Assembly (NCBI RefSeq): GCF_000350225.1
Contig: NW_005179089.1
Location: forward strand, 62,001 to 126,000
Direction: 5' to 3'
Length of the DNA stretch: 64,000 bases
DNA from: Chondrus crispus
Lineage: Eukaryota > Rhodophyta > Florideophyceae > Gigartinales > Gigartinaceae
Shown piece after piece: positions 11,046 to 23,060 of this stretch. The notes beneath the pieces are model-generated. The model ran no database searches and had not been told where the DNA came from. It saw nothing but the letters and a program-made list of their open reading frames with translations. Positions within the stretch are counted from its first letter, which is position 1, and each line of letters begins with the position of its first letter. A program made the translations under genes and the position numbers.

Positions 11046-13750
11046 AGAAATTCGAATTTACCAGAAAATATTATTTCCAACAACTTCGAAGACCCGCTGG
11101 TCGTTGAGAAGTCCATACATTTCCACCGCCGCTTTCAATTCCACATAGACCAACTTCGTAGAAGTATCCCTCCGCGCTGAACTAACATTTTCGTGAATAT
11201 GCGTCTCTACCGGAAGCGGCAAACCTATATCCTAGCTGTAGATACGGCGTCCTTCCCACAATTCCTCTTCAACTCTTTCAAAGCAGCCTGGAAAGCTCAA
11301 ATTTTGGGGTGATACGCCTGAATGCGATTCGGGCGCGTAGAAGGTAGCCATGTTTTATGCATGAGTTCAACGGTGGCCAGCGGTCTCGGCCAAATTACCG
11401 ACATTTCGAAAACTTTCCTGCTACTCAGATCTACATAACAACTGAACATACCAGCTTTTGTCGCAGTTGGTAGAACAATGGCCAAAGTCAGACGTTTCTG
11501 TAGACTTTTGGGTTCTATCCAAGAAGCTAGTAAATATTCCGGCTTCAAAATTTTGGGTTTCCACTGGAACGAAGATGCCACACTCCATGATAAATCCCCT
11601 TCTGAATCTAAATCACCCACGCTGAGAGTCCGTTTGGGACAGTCCGGCTCCCCTTCAGTAGCGGAACATCACTTATTTAGACCCTCATCATCTACAAAAG
11701 CACCAACTGTAGTACACTCTTGTTAGCAAATAAGCGACAACAGAATAAGAACATACCAATTTCCGGAACGTACTGAGTTTGCCTGGAAATGCAAACTCCT
11801 TCCTCAAGACTATATCACGGGCAAAAACTACTCAGCTTGTGATTTTGAGAAAGACTTGACATGCTATAGATAGCTTTCGGATTCTACCTCCCCGTGATTT
11901 TCGGCTCCATAAGGCTGCGAAGATGCCGCACAGCGTCCAAGTTCTTAGTTAGTTTTTTCTTATTCCTTTGCGCTGGATGTTTACTTGCCAAATAGAAGGG
12001 AACTAGATTGGTGTGCAACTTCCGCAAGTTAGGCTGTTTGATCCCACCTTCAAGGCGGGGTCAAACAGCCTAACTTGTCTTTAAGCACACATTGCTTTTT
12101 TTGTTTAAGAATATTTGCAAACATTTGGCTGTGACTTTTGGCGCACTTTGTTCGAACGGAACATTACTCTTATCTGTCAACACGCCCTATATATGCTGGA
12201 CCATGGCAGCGAATTTGGCAATCATCTGCATAATAACTTCAAATTAGCGTACAGTTGGAGAGAAAACAACATCAGCCACCTAATGATTGCCGCTCAAACA
12301 TTGATATTTGCATTTTGAAAACATTCGGTACGTTCGCAGGCCGAACAATCCATATAATTATGAAACGTCATTGACAATCGTCATCTTGTTGTAATCACTA
12401 TTTAAAGCACATTATATGTTCGCAGGCCACTGTAATGTGAGGTCATGACGGAACGAGTGTCTTCACATATTCCAGTGCGTGTTTGATATTACAATTGCGA
12501 ATGTTTGCGCATGTTGGTAATTATTTGCCGAATTTCAACATTTTATTTCGTATATGGCGCTCTTTTAAATGCCCAAATTTCATACTACATCTTTCTTCCT
12601 TATCCTCCCTGCGTAATCGTGATCATGTTTCCACAATACTCTTCCGCTGCAATTGTGCGTTTTCCTGCGAAATGAACTCACCTCTCTCACATATATCGAT
12701 GAGGACAGTACTTCACCGATTTCGATTTTTGGTGCCAGTCCAAACATTGTATCGCAAGATTGGAATGTAATTCGAGGAAATGTAGACGCTGGGGCAAATC
12801 TGAAGCACTTATCGTGGGCTGTCTTTATTATTAAGAATTATAAAAACGAGCACGTGAACGAGGCAGTTGCTAATGTAGACGAATAGACCTTTCGTCAATG
12901 GTGTTGGCGGTTTGTGAGCTGTTTTCACAGATGAATCTGGTAACTCTTTTGCAAGGAATTTTTATTATGTGAAGTGATACTGACTGTGGCAGAGTTAAAT
13001 TTTGCGGGTCGTCTATTTGGGAGCTGGAGCAGCGCCTATAAAATGAGTCTCGATGGAACGGACTGCATGAATAACGAACCGAGCCTCTTATGCCCAAAAT
13101 GGCACTCGCAAAAGTTCAAGAGCGCCGCTGTTCGCTACGAGGTTGGTGTCAGTGTCGAAGGAAGCAGTATTTTATGGGCACAAGGTCTGTTTCCGCAAGG
13201 GAGTTTAACGATTTAAGAATTGTTCGCTTAAGCCTGAAGAATGTGTGGCAAACGAATAAGAAAGTTATTGCTGATCACGGATATGCAGATGTGCGATGTA
13301 GTCGTCAGGTCTTTTATGACGGTTTCCTCTCATTTTCGAATATCCTTGCTATTCACGAGGCAACGAATAAGCGTTTGAAGCAGTTCAAGGTTCTTGGTGG
13401 CTGTTTCCGCCAATCGCTTCACCTTGACGCGCAATGTTTTTCACTTTCGCGAACATAGTGCAACTATGAATTGAAGGCGGTGAACCTGTTTCTGTGCAAT
13501 AATAAAAGTCTAATGTCGAACCGCATTTCCCGCAGCTCCCAGGAGCAGAAATGTGTGGCGTACCACCCTCGGAGAAAAATGGGTTTTGAGTGCACCTACA
13601 CTGCCATTTGAGCTTCTTGCCATATTTGAGTGCATTTCGAACGTGAATAGTCGTTGCTGCTGGCCACACAACTCCCTATTTGCGGCACTTCAAGTGCACT
13701 CAGACGGAGCATGAGTATATGATTGTTGTGCACTCATACCGCCCTCCGTA
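11046..13750. other. no gene recognised; AT-rich, one large palindrome
   Basis: A 107-codon minus frame (11,620-11,297) and several forward frames of 80-120 codons between 12,480 and 13,460 exist, but none matches a family I recognise and none has supporting context. A 26-bp-arm palindrome lies at 12,025-12,077. Confidence 0.35.
12025..12077. repeat. near-perfect palindrome, 26-bp arms, 1-nt centre
   Basis: The arms 12,025-12,050 and 12,052-12,077 are reverse complements except at two positions. The left arm begins CAAGTTAGGCTGTTTGA and the right arm ends TCAAACAGCCTAACTTG. Confidence 0.9.
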
Positions 13751-13799
13751 AATGCTATGTAACCTGGAGTCTGAGGTCAGCGCCTGTTCATTCCGTATT

Positions 13800-14622
13800 C
13801 TGAATCTCATCCCCATCATAACACTCGCCCTTGCATGCCACTCTACCCGTCACGTCACTCTACTTACCACGCCACTCTACCCACCACGCCTCCTTCTCAA
13901 CCACAGCACTCTCCCCTCGATCCACCTCACCACTCTCCCATATTCTGTGAAGCAAATCTCCAACTATACACCCACCGCAGATCCCACTCTCAAGTACTTC
14001 TCGGAAACAGCGGCAGGGAAGGTTTCGCCCGGCAGTGCTATGTATATTCAACCCTATTTCAGTTCGGGTCACGACCCCGACGTCAACCTTGTCGTGCTGT
14101 CAAATCCCTAGGGCTATAAGGTCCATATCTGTAACCTGAACGTCGCTCTCTGTGCCATTTCAATGCTGGTTGCCGCTCTATACCCGAAACACAAGCGAGT
14201 ACGAAACGTATGCCTCATATCTCCCCCTTTTTGAACATTGACGCTTATTCTACCTGCCACCGACCGAGTATACACGAAGCCAGGGGGACGGATGAGTGTT
14301 CATGGCATGCTTGGCTTGCTATTCGGGCGCTTGGAAGGCGCGCAAAATTGCATAGTTGCTGGAACCGGGATGAGAGGATGTATGAATCTCTGTGCAAGGG
14401 AAACTCTAAAGAAAAACCTCTGAAAACATGAAAATTTCAATATGTTGCCGTCGTCGGCGAAAACATAAACATTTCAGAAAGGAACTTTGCCGTCGACGGC
14501 ACTCCTAACTGCCGCGCTTCCTCCCTCAACCCTCCCCTCTCTCTATCTCACTGTCCGGCACCCCGCACAGCCTGTCGCTCTCCCGCCGTCCGCCACCCCG
14601 CACAGCCTGTCGCTCTCCCACC
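13800..14622 (+). repeat. pyrimidine-rich stretch and 35-bp tandem duplication
   Basis: From 13,830 to 13,935 the sequence is a loose array of CCACTCTACC-like words. At 14,553-14,587 and 14,588-14,622 a 35-bp unit containing CACCCCGCACAGCCTGTCG is repeated head to tail with two or three differences. Between them, near 14,446-14,502, tgccgtcg and cgacggca flank a short inverted pair. No coding function is inferred. Confidence 0.5.
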
Positions 14623-15103
14623 GACACGCAACACGCCTTGGCCATCGCGACCTTTGGCCTTCCACTGTTCTGCCTCTATTCGCGAGTCCCCCACGGATCT
14701 ACCGTCACACAGCGGCTGAGATTGATCTCAAGCTGAAGAGGGGACTCCGACGACTACTGTAGTAGCTGCAGTGACATGAGCAAGTCACACACTGCTCTAT
14801 GTGAGGAGGCTGTGTTCGGGAAGTTCGTTTCAGAAAAGGCTCGTGAAGCTTTTGTTTCGTACGTAGACTACGAAGGGAAGGTGTAGGGACGCAGTGAGTT
14901 CAACATTCTAGAGACTCTGATGGAAGTCTCCAAAGACTTCTCGAGTTGCATGGAAAAGATGCGGAGAGAAAATGAAAGCAAGGTTGATGGGAGTCACTAT
15001 GCTGCGGTCGAGGATGAGATTGAACGATCGAGCACACCGGGTCGCACGCATGAATGGATGGAAGAGTATGTTTGGCCTGAGCCGGACTATGTAATGGAAT
15101 GCA

Positions 15104-15420
15104 ATGTTTGCGATGGGTTTGTTATGTGTACTACGTGTGCATAAAGTCTGCAACGGATCAGTGTTTCTTGTGCGCTCAAATGTGCTGCAAGGCGGCACAG
15201 AATTGGATGGCACGACGTACGGACGACTTCTCCGCCAACTAGGTGAGTTTTTTGGGATTGAAGGACTTGCAGAACACAGTGCGAGAAGAGGAGGGGCCGA
15301 ATATGACTATTACGGTCTCAGAAGTGATCTGTTTTTCCTTTACCGTGCTTTCTCATGGGACAGTTTCATCTAAATTTTGAAGTACATTGGAATAGCTGAC
15401 GTCAATAACTCCTACGATCT
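15104..15420 (+). pseudogene. tyrosine recombinase C-terminal relic
   Basis: The 90-codon frame 15,104-15,373 contains TYGRLLRQLGEFFGIEGLAEHSARRGGAE within about 30 residues. HSAR (codons 15,275-15,286) fits the catalytic H-x-x-R box of tyrosine recombinases, followed by RGGA as in eukaryotic Crypton and DIRS recombinases. After the stop at 15,371-15,373 the frame continues ILKYIGI, which could carry the nucleophilic Tyr. Upstream frames (14,920-15,144) are lysine- and glutamate-rich and may be the decayed remainder. Distinguishing Crypton from DIRS origin needs the missing N-terminal half; a chance match cannot be excluded. Confidence 0.5.
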
Positions 15421-15771
15421 TTTAGGATTCACCGTATTCGGAACAAATGAGCTATTCTACTCAATGGCCCCTGGAATTTAGTAAATGACACTAATATGTC
15501 TTTTATCTCAATACTTCGTAGCTATACAATTTTGAACCTCACAACTACGTTGTTGTATCTCAGCTCAACATTTAGCGAATCACTACTCGCATCAGGTACG
15601 ACGCAAGTTAAAAAGGATAAACTTTTCAGGTTTATAAACCTCGTCATAGACAAGTAGTATACTGCCTTCATTGTCGGTTGTTTAGTTATTTAAAGCTGTT
15701 AATACAGGTAAAACGTTTGTCTGCTAAGACTAGACGTCTGTATTTAGCGTAACTGTTGAGCCAGCGGGGTC

Positions 15772-16065
15772 CCGAATGTCGACTCTGGACAGTATGCTTG
15801 GTCGACAAGCCCGTACACGCTGACCCTGAACGTCATTCTCGATCGGAGCTATGACCTACGATGGAATGTTGGGTCGCTGAGACGATACAGGTTTGTCCAG
15901 GACAGTGCGCTATCCAGAGCTTTGATCCAGGATAGAATGTTGGGTCAGCCAGCCTGTACGCGTAGTACGCTTTTCCAGAGCTTTGACCCAGAATAGAAGG
16001 TTGGGTCAGAAAGCCGGAACACGTTGGCTCCTGGATAGTATGGTGGGTCGGCGTGGAGGAACGCT
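15772..16065 (+). repeat. degenerate ~60-bp tandem repeats, about five units
   Basis: Related blocks recur: atgcttggtcgac near 15,793, tggaatgttgggtcgc near 15,861, gatagaatgttgggtcagcc near 15,923, aatagaaggttgggtcag near 15,991 and gatagtatggtgggtcgg near 16,035. Two units also share ccagagctttga upstream (15,914 and 15,975). Spacing is about 45-70 bp and divergence is high, so this is an old array. Confidence 0.65.
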
Positions 16066-18262
16066 GTATGGTTTTCCTTTTCAGAGCAAGGCATGTGTGA
16101 GGGCCTTCTGGTAGCGGTTTTGCGGTCAGTATAGGGAGTGGTCAAAGGATGTTTCGGTTGCACATCTTCCAATTTAACTGTTATTATCCGCCACACTTTC
16201 TGTTACATCCTTTGTCTTGTCAAATAAGGTTTAATTCGACGGTTTTTAGTTTCCCCACATCTCTTAGCCAATTATACCACAAAGCCTAGTTTATCATACG
16301 TGGCATTGCTGCCGTGGTTTACCCGGTCACGAATGGGTTGTCCGCATCGGAAATGTGACGTGCATCGCAGTGCAAAACAGACAGAAGCTACCTTTCGCAT
16401 CAGCAACGATTCCTGCATCATGTATATCGACATCTCCGACCAGATCTGTTCTTCGAGCGTCGAATTTGTCGACTCCCGATATAGTAACTTGTCCTTTTTT
16501 TGGTTCAAAATCACTCCCTATATTCCACCGCACTGTCTTTTCATCACTACATCCCTCTCGGCTATGCACGGTCCAGCTCCCACTTCTATGGATCACGGCT
16601 GCGTGGAGCTTCCGGAACCACTTTTTGCAGACTCTATGAATTTGGATCGGTCGTGCCTCATGACAAGCACGATCCCAAACGAATACAATGCATGATACGT
16701 TCTTATAAATAAATTTCAGATATTCGGACATCGCAGTGGACACTGGTTTCGTCCATAACTTGTTTTCCGTCTCGGATCTGGCTGTTACAGCTATCTGCCC
16801 CCCAACTCAACCGATTTGTTAAGCCATTACCGCTCCGGGTAGCTGACTCTGGCTGTGCAAAAGGTTTCATAAACACGGTAAAATTGTCGTGCGTTGCTCG
16901 GGACTCTCAGGCTCTTAGGGCTCTTCTGCAGATCGGGGAATTCCATGCCGCTGTTTATCCTTGCAAGTGTGTCAAAAAGAAGGGATTCTCTGCATAGTGC
17001 CATGCGGCGGTCTATAGTCGCGCAATAATTGCTAGAGTTGCACCAAAAAGGAATTATCGGAACCATTTATCTGGAGGTTACCGTAAATCATTGTTAAACA
17101 TTGGGAATGGAGTCACTCCATTCCCAATGTTTAACAATGAATTTATCGATACTAAGTACTGCTTTAATCATGCGAATGATTACTGCTGAGTCTCGAAGAT
17201 CATAGGTCTCTCGACAGAAGTCAAAATTCACGATTGATCAGGTTTGTGAAGTAGTCAAGTCCGCTGCGCACATTGAATAATGTTATGGCACAGTCCGGCC
17301 TCAGCACAATATGTGGTGGTACTGAAATATAACCATTTATTTCAGAAAATCGGTAAGTACAGAAACAGCATGCTCTAAATCTTCAATTCGCTTTGAACCA
17401 AATTATCGGCAGCTCAACAATCATAGACCAATAAAGCAAATAGCACTGGTCTGTCGATTTTACAATGGTTTCTATGACATTTTGGTTCATACGGTCAGGG
17501 CTGCTAGACACAAAGTCGAGAAGCCCGTGTCCTTCGGAGCCGCAGGTGGCTCCGCTAACTGCACCCCACCCCTCCATAAATTTCAAACATTCCACCATCA
17601 AGGATGTTCCAGGGTTGGCTGATACATACAATCAGCACTCCAAACCAGCTTAACTTCTCTCTTCCCGCAGCAAATGATAGTTAGTTATCGTTTTCTCATT
17701 CGACAAGTCTAAAGAAAAGTAAACCGTCGTGTTGCACACGGCAAATTTTGCTTTAATCGCTGATTTCCTGCCTTTCCGTTTCGTACCTTCCCGGGAAGGC
17801 ATCAGCCGATGGAAACGTGCACACTGTGTTTTAATCAGGTCACTCCATCTACTTTAACGCCTAGGTAGCGCTCAATAGAAGCATTTCTTCTTACTCTCTA
17901 CAGGGTAACGCTCTTTCCCGTCATCTCACCAGCAGTACAAAAGTTCGGTATAGGCAGAAGGAAGCAACATACGGTAAATATGTTTTTCATGTTTGCAAGA
18001 ACGGCTATCAACTGTAACGCTGACATTAATCTGAATGACCACCCGTTTTGGCATACCAACCCTGTCATTCGCAAATAGCAGTACCTGGCAAAGACGAATG
18101 ACTATTTGAAGATATCACGAACCCCATTCGTAACCCGCATTGGACAAGGTGGAATAGTCCGAGAGGCTCGGTACGGTCTATCCCTAAATACTGCATGCGA
18201 GTCTCTTGGAGTATCCAACGAACCATGCCTACTCTTCATGAACGCAATCGTCAAGAATGACC
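16066..18262. other. no gene recognised; contains a 53-bp palindrome
   Basis: Frames of 70-140 codons on both strands around 16,270-16,745 overlap each other. The minus frame has SDFEPKKGQVTISGVDKF, faintly like the region after a retroelement protease, but this is too weak to call. Nothing supportable is seen in 17,150-18,262 apart from short frames. Confidence 0.35.
17088..17140. repeat. 53-bp perfect palindrome with 1-nt centre
   Basis: Arms 17,088-17,113 and 17,115-17,140 are exact 26-bp reverse complements around a single C. The left arm begins TCATTGTTAAACATT and the inner ends read GGAATGGAGT/ACTCCATTCC. Confidence 0.95.
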
Positions 18263-18264
18263 TA

Positions 18265-20697
18265 CCCTTCTCGGGGGCTAAATTTGGGACACAATTTATG
18301 GGAACTCCCATAAATCGACAACAGCTCCCTTAAAGAGCCCTCGAATATATGCCGGGCAAGTGTCCTTGAGTCCCCAATACAAGTAAACTGGAACACCGCC
18401 CATTGGTGGGTTGTCAATCAAGACGTTTAAAATTCTTCGTTCTGCTTCCAGAGTGTTGAAATTTTCGAAAAGGGCTTTATTTGAGACAGTAGCCACTCTG
18501 AGTTACTTAACAATTATTGTTACTTAAATGCATCAGAGTCTCCACAGCGTCCTGCAAACGGGATGGCGTCGACTGTCCAGTGCTCCGCGCGCTCTTTTCT
18601 GTCTTTTGGTTGCCTGTACATGAAGGGGAACGACACCTCTTGCCCAACTTCGCACGTGTCATCGCCTCCCTTTCCTCCCGCTTTCGGCGACGCAGTTCAT
18701 CTCGCTCCATTTTTGCTTGCTCCCTTACCGCGTTTTTTTGTGCTCGCGCCTCTGCCTTCGAACGCTTCTCTTCCTCCACTCGAACCCGTTCAGCATTTGC
18801 TTCTTTGTCCTTCTGTCTGCGCCCCTCAATCAGGTCCCCAACTGTAAGGCACCGCGACGGTGCTCCGCACCCCAACACTCTCCTCGTCTCTCCGCCACAT
18901 TGGGCGATTGGCCTTCGACTGATTCCAAGTAATATCGAGTTGACAGAATCATTGTCAGCTAATGCAAGGCGGAGGCGTTTGATGGATTCTGTTTTGTCTG
19001 AAGTCTCAGTGAATATTGTCTTCAGCTTCCCCCATGTGTCACTGTCACTGAGCCTTTTTCGAACACTCTCAAGCGCCGACGTCGGTCCTGCGTTGTCAAT
19101 GCGATTGATTAGTGCTGTGCGGGTCTGTTCGCGTTCAAATGCTGCTGTCTTGAGTCTATCTAAGAATCGGTAGTCCATTGGCCAGATGCCTGTTTTCACG
19201 AAAGACTCCCTCACAATTGATGATGTGACTGCAGCATGCCCCGCTACTGCAAGCTTTAGTTTAAACCCCATGGCATGTACATTGGTGGATGCCAATGACA
19301 AAAGCTCATCTCTGGTATTCCTGACGGCTTTCTGGAAGCTTTTGTTAATTTGATTATCGCAGGGTTGTAAAAAATGTGTTGTGTTTGCGGGGAGCACAAC
19401 TACTTCTATGTTGTGCTTCCTCGCCTTTTCAAGCCACTCAATTCCCTTTCTCGACCCGTGGCCATCAAGAAACAAAATGTATGCCTTCTCCCTCGGGACT
19501 GCCTTTCGAACAAATTTATCAATATGTTCAATAATATGAGGCATTGTGTCCATTTCGACAGATCCCTTCTGTGTACATCTCAAAACACAGTCCCTCGGAA
19601 TCCAAGACTCGTCTGTTAACCAATGGGGAACGTTGTCTTTTGTGTACTCTTTCTTCGGAAGGGGTGCCATCCATGACTGCATGACGTTCTTTCCGCCTGC
19701 TACAGCGAAAAGGGGGGCAAGTTGGCCTGATGCTGACGCAATAAGAACAGCGGTCAAGTGCTTTCCTGAACCTTTAACATTGGCAATTGCACCGCCGTGG
19801 TGGCTGTTTGCCGAAGAGAAAACCTTAATTCGACGTCCAAATTCTCCGTCCACATGCGTTTCATCCATATTCCAGATTCTGTTTGGATCGTTAAGGATTC
19901 CTGGATGACGCTGCTCCACTTTTTTGAGCGTTTCGGAAAAGGTTTGGACGTGATAATAGTTTTCGGCTTTTATCTTGATTGCTTCTTTATTTTCAGCGTT
20001 CCTGTAGACCAATTCTCTGTTCTGTGCGCGATACGTTCTTATAGCAGCTCGAGAAGGGATCCCATTAATATATCCTTGCCGACCATCTGCACAAATTTCT
20101 TTTAATGTCGACTGTAGTGTTGGAACATCCACAGCAAATCCTCTTCTCGCCGCACTAATTATGCGTTCGTTTAAAGCTTTAGACTCTTCATTCGTCCAGA
20201 TAGTCTTTCGACCACGCCGGTTATTCAGAGGATCAAGTAGCTTTTCTAATTTTTCCTTGTCTTTGCCTTTCAGGCAAGTATGAATGCGACCTGCTGTGGA
20301 CTTTGAAATTCCACAAATTGACGCGACATCCCTTACCGACCTTCCATTCCCGAAGAGAGTCAAGGCACGAGCCCGGCGTTGCTTCTCTTCTTCACCCTGC
20401 TTCTGGCGCCGGATATAGGCAGCCGTTTGACTGCGCATGGAATGTGGCATGGTTGGTATTTTGAGGATTAAGCGGTAGACCGCCTCGTCAAGGACAGTAT
20501 CTCGGGACAAAAAAAAGCCAGGTATCGTTTACCCGCCTAAACAGCCAGCCAGTTTGAATTCTGACGCGCTGTCGAATCCACGGCAAACACTTGTATGCAC
20601 AGTTTTGGTTGATTAATAGCGTTGAGAAGCAGTTCATATCGGTTTAAGTTAAGTGTCCCAAGTTAAGCCCTGTCCCAAATTTGGCCCCCGAGAAGGG
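18265..20697 (-). mobile_element. complete pogo-like transposon (TA target site)
   Basis: The element is 2,433 bp and flanked on both sides by TA (18,263-18,264 and 20,698-20,699), the target duplication of the Tc1/mariner-pogo superfamily. Its terminal inverted repeats start CCCTTCTCGGGGGC and match for about 27 bp with one difference, ending in AAATTTGGGACA. Just inside the right end the GGGACA word recurs. The single gene runs on the minus strand and is uninterrupted. With both ends, target duplication and an open transposase, this is the best candidate in the window for a recently active DNA transposon. Confidence 0.9.
18507..20450 (-). CDS. pogo-like DDE transposase
   Basis: The frame is open upstream to 20,510, but the first in-frame ATG is at 20,450, giving 647 residues beginning MPHSMRSQT. 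Residues about 35-65 look like a helix-turn-helix (VRDVASICGISKSTAGRI). The DDE_1 catalytic triad is visible: D196 in WNMDETHVDG, D329 in LFLDGHGS and D365 in FLQPCDNQ, with 35 residues between the last two (DD35D), preceded by the characteristic LPANTTHF. The C-terminal 100 residues are Lys/Arg/Glu-rich and probably coiled-coil, as in fungal and algal pogo proteins, then a basic Ser-rich tail. Expected activity: cut-and-paste transposition in the nucleus by binding the terminal repeats. No lesion was seen. Confidence 0.9.
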   Translation of the reverse strand: MPHSMRSQTAAYIRRQKQGEEEKQRRARALTLFGNGRSVRDVASICGISKSTAGRIHTCLKGKDKEKLEKLLDPLNNRRGRKTIWTNEESKALNERIISAARRGFAVDVPTLQSTLKEICADGRQGYINGIPSRAAIRTYRAQNRELVYRNAENKEAIKIKAENYYHVQTFSETLKKVEQRHPGILNDPNRIWNMDETHVDGEFGRRIKVFSSANSHHGGAIANVKGSGKHLTAVLIASASGQLAPLFAVAGGKNVMQSWMAPLPKKEYTKDNVPHWLTDESWIPRDCVLRCTQKGSVEMDTMPHIIEHIDKFVRKAVPREKAYILFLDGHGSRKGIEWLEKARKHNIEVVVLPANTTHFLQPCDNQINKSFQKAVRNTRDELLSLASTNVHAMGFKLKLAVAGHAAVTSSIVRESFVKTGIWPMDYRFLDRLKTAAFEREQTRTALINRIDNAGPTSALESVRKRLSDSDTWGKLKTIFTETSDKTESIKRLRLALADNDSVNSILLGISRRPIAQCGGETRRVLGCGAPSRCLTVGDLIEGRRQKDKEANAERVRVEEEKRSKAEARAQKNAVREQAKMERDELRRRKREEREAMTRAKLGKRCRSPSCTGNQKTEKSARSTGQSTPSRLQDAVETLMHLSNNNC

Positions 20698-20699
20698 TA

Positions 20700-23060
20700 T
20701 ATCTTATCTTTCTAATTTATGCCATTCCAAATGATCTTTGTGTGATGTGTCTTACACGACGACCGTTCCCCGCACTATCTAAGTTCATCGTCGAAGTTCT
20801 GTGAGACGTTTGAACGACGGGAATTCACGAAGGAATGTAATGAACGCATGGAATCTGATGATGAAATAAATAAGGAATTTATGGATGAGACGTTCTGTAT
20901 TGAAGAGGTGAGAGTGATCATGACACTTGTCTGCGGCAATCTGTGAGAAGCAATCTTCATAGGTAAGTAGGGCTAACGAGGAGACGAAACATGGGTGGCG
21001 CGCGCGGAAATCAGACATGGGAAAAGAATGCCGAACTTAGTGTGGCTGTGTAATATCCTTGAACGAAGGCCGTCGAAAGTGTATGCTTTTGAGCGGAGTT
21101 CTATTCTTCTCTGGGTTGTAACGCAGAATGAATGCAATGTCCAAGAATGATATGAGGTGGGCATGGAGACCAATTTATAAGGAAGAAGACGGTTGCTTGT
21201 ATCTTGTTGCTTGGTGCTCCGAGGTTCGAATGTATGATTGAAACCCATTTGGAGGTTTTCCTCCTATATCATGGAAGTGTTTTACAAGGCTGGGCGGGGT
21301 TAGATCTGTGTGAATCGATGAGTATGCGTCGTAGATGCCCATTTCTGCGGGAGTGTGTGAGCCGTTCACATTGGACAAGCCGTGGAATTTCAGGACTGCA
21401 TATCGAACCATTTTGAAGAATTATAGCATGCCGAGAGTAGCATGCTATAGGCCGACTCCGGCGCCCGTCCTCGACGCCTTCCGCGGCCACTGCCACGATC
21501 ACGCCCGATACCACGCACACGTCTGCCAACGCGGACCATTCTACGTGCAGACGAAGCCCCGGACGCTCTCGTCTCAGCTTGAATCTCGCTGATGACTAGG
21601 TTCGTCGATTTTCTTGATGCCATTGCTACCACTTAACCATTGATCGTCTTACAGAGTCTTCTGAGGTGGCGGGCTCATGATTTTCATTTTATTCCCTTCG
21701 GCTATGATTGTGCTTACGCGTCCCTCGGCCTTCATCTTCAGTTCGGCGAGAGATCTCTGATCGCCCAGTAGAATTATGTCTGTTGAAACATAAGGAAGTC
21801 TCTAAATGCAGCGGCTTGTCGGATCACATCCTCTCGTTGCTCCCTGTGTGTGGTTTGTGAGGCTGTTTTCCAATTCATCCTGCCGTAGTCCGATTCAATC
21901 CACTTCAGGATGAGGGCATTAAGGGCATCCTTATCATTTGAGTTCAACAATTTATATGTATAGCCGTCCTGGAATTGATTATACTTCTCCTGGTCGTCTG
22001 TAGTTGTGAAATTTTCTCTCCCGATTGCATCTCTCAAGGCAAGGGAGAGGTTGAGTTCACGTTTGCTGCCAAGTTCGCCCCGCATTGGACTGGAAATGGG
22101 AGGGGGCGTCGTACTCCGGTGAAGGGAATCACGACGCTTGTGCACCTTCGATAGATCTTTCGTCCACCTACTCATGAGTTGGTCCATGAACTGCTAGAGC
22201 ATGCGTTGAAGATCAGTAGCGGCTGGCTTTTTGATGGAGTGAAACGGCCGCGCGCTGATTTACACAGAAGGACTTGCAATGTGCAGATGGTAAGAGAGGG
22301 AAACGGCGGTTGTTACATTCATTCTCGAAGATATTTATATGACAGGGTCCGAAGATTTATTGGTTTCAATGATGGACTCGGAGAGAGATTTCCTTTCGGC
22401 ACCGTAATTTCCCACGTTGGCCCGTTTCGCCGGAACTTTTCTTCGTGTGAAGAATGAGAAATGGCGAAAATGACGAGCAGTTTGAACCAAAGCAAAACAA
22501 TGCAATGCGGCAAAGTGCTGAAATCCGCGAAAACTTTGCTACGACGATCAGGTGGCATTGTGACATTTGTAATCTCGGAACTTTTAGCAGTTCCGTGCCT
22601 GTCCAGATCAGTCTCTTTGTACACTCGGCAGCAGTCTTCGAAAGAGTATGTAGCCGATCGTTGTACGACCAGATGGTAGATATTCTTGATCCCAAGGGTG
22701 CACAAAACCGTCAGATCTGCGTAAAACTCTGCACTAGAAGTGCTGGTCTCACCCTGGATTGCAGTTTCCACACCTATGGTTATGGCTGCGAGGTATGTAT
22801 GTTATACCGCAGTACGAATGCGTTTACTATCCGCGTTGCAAGAGAATCAGCTGCAACACGATGTTCAACTACTGAAGAGACGCAAACACTCTGCGTATTA
22901 CGCGGAGTGAATTACTAATTCATAAGGAAATGAGGGTAGTATCCCATGGGGTCCACGAGAGAAAAATAGCGGCTCAGTCCGTACGCAGTTTCAAATCATC
23001 CAAGCAACGTCTTCGGAAACTCCTTCGCCTACAGGTTTACACGCGGATGGCTACTCGTCG
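20700..23060. other. no gene assigned; possible gag-like minus frame
   Basis: A 137-codon minus frame (22,187-21,774) is hydrophilic with no recognised motif; about 150 bp further on, the minus frame 21,632-21,390 ends in an Arg/Gly-rich tail (RDRGSGRGRRRGR), a composition common at the end of retroelement gag proteins. These may be parts of one decayed gag, but the link is inference. Overlapping frames of both strands at 22,319-22,918 are unassigned. Confidence 0.3.

Noticed and set aside
15772..16065. CRISPR-like array
   Set aside because: Units are degenerate along their full length with no constant repeat and variable spacers; the genome is eukaryotic.
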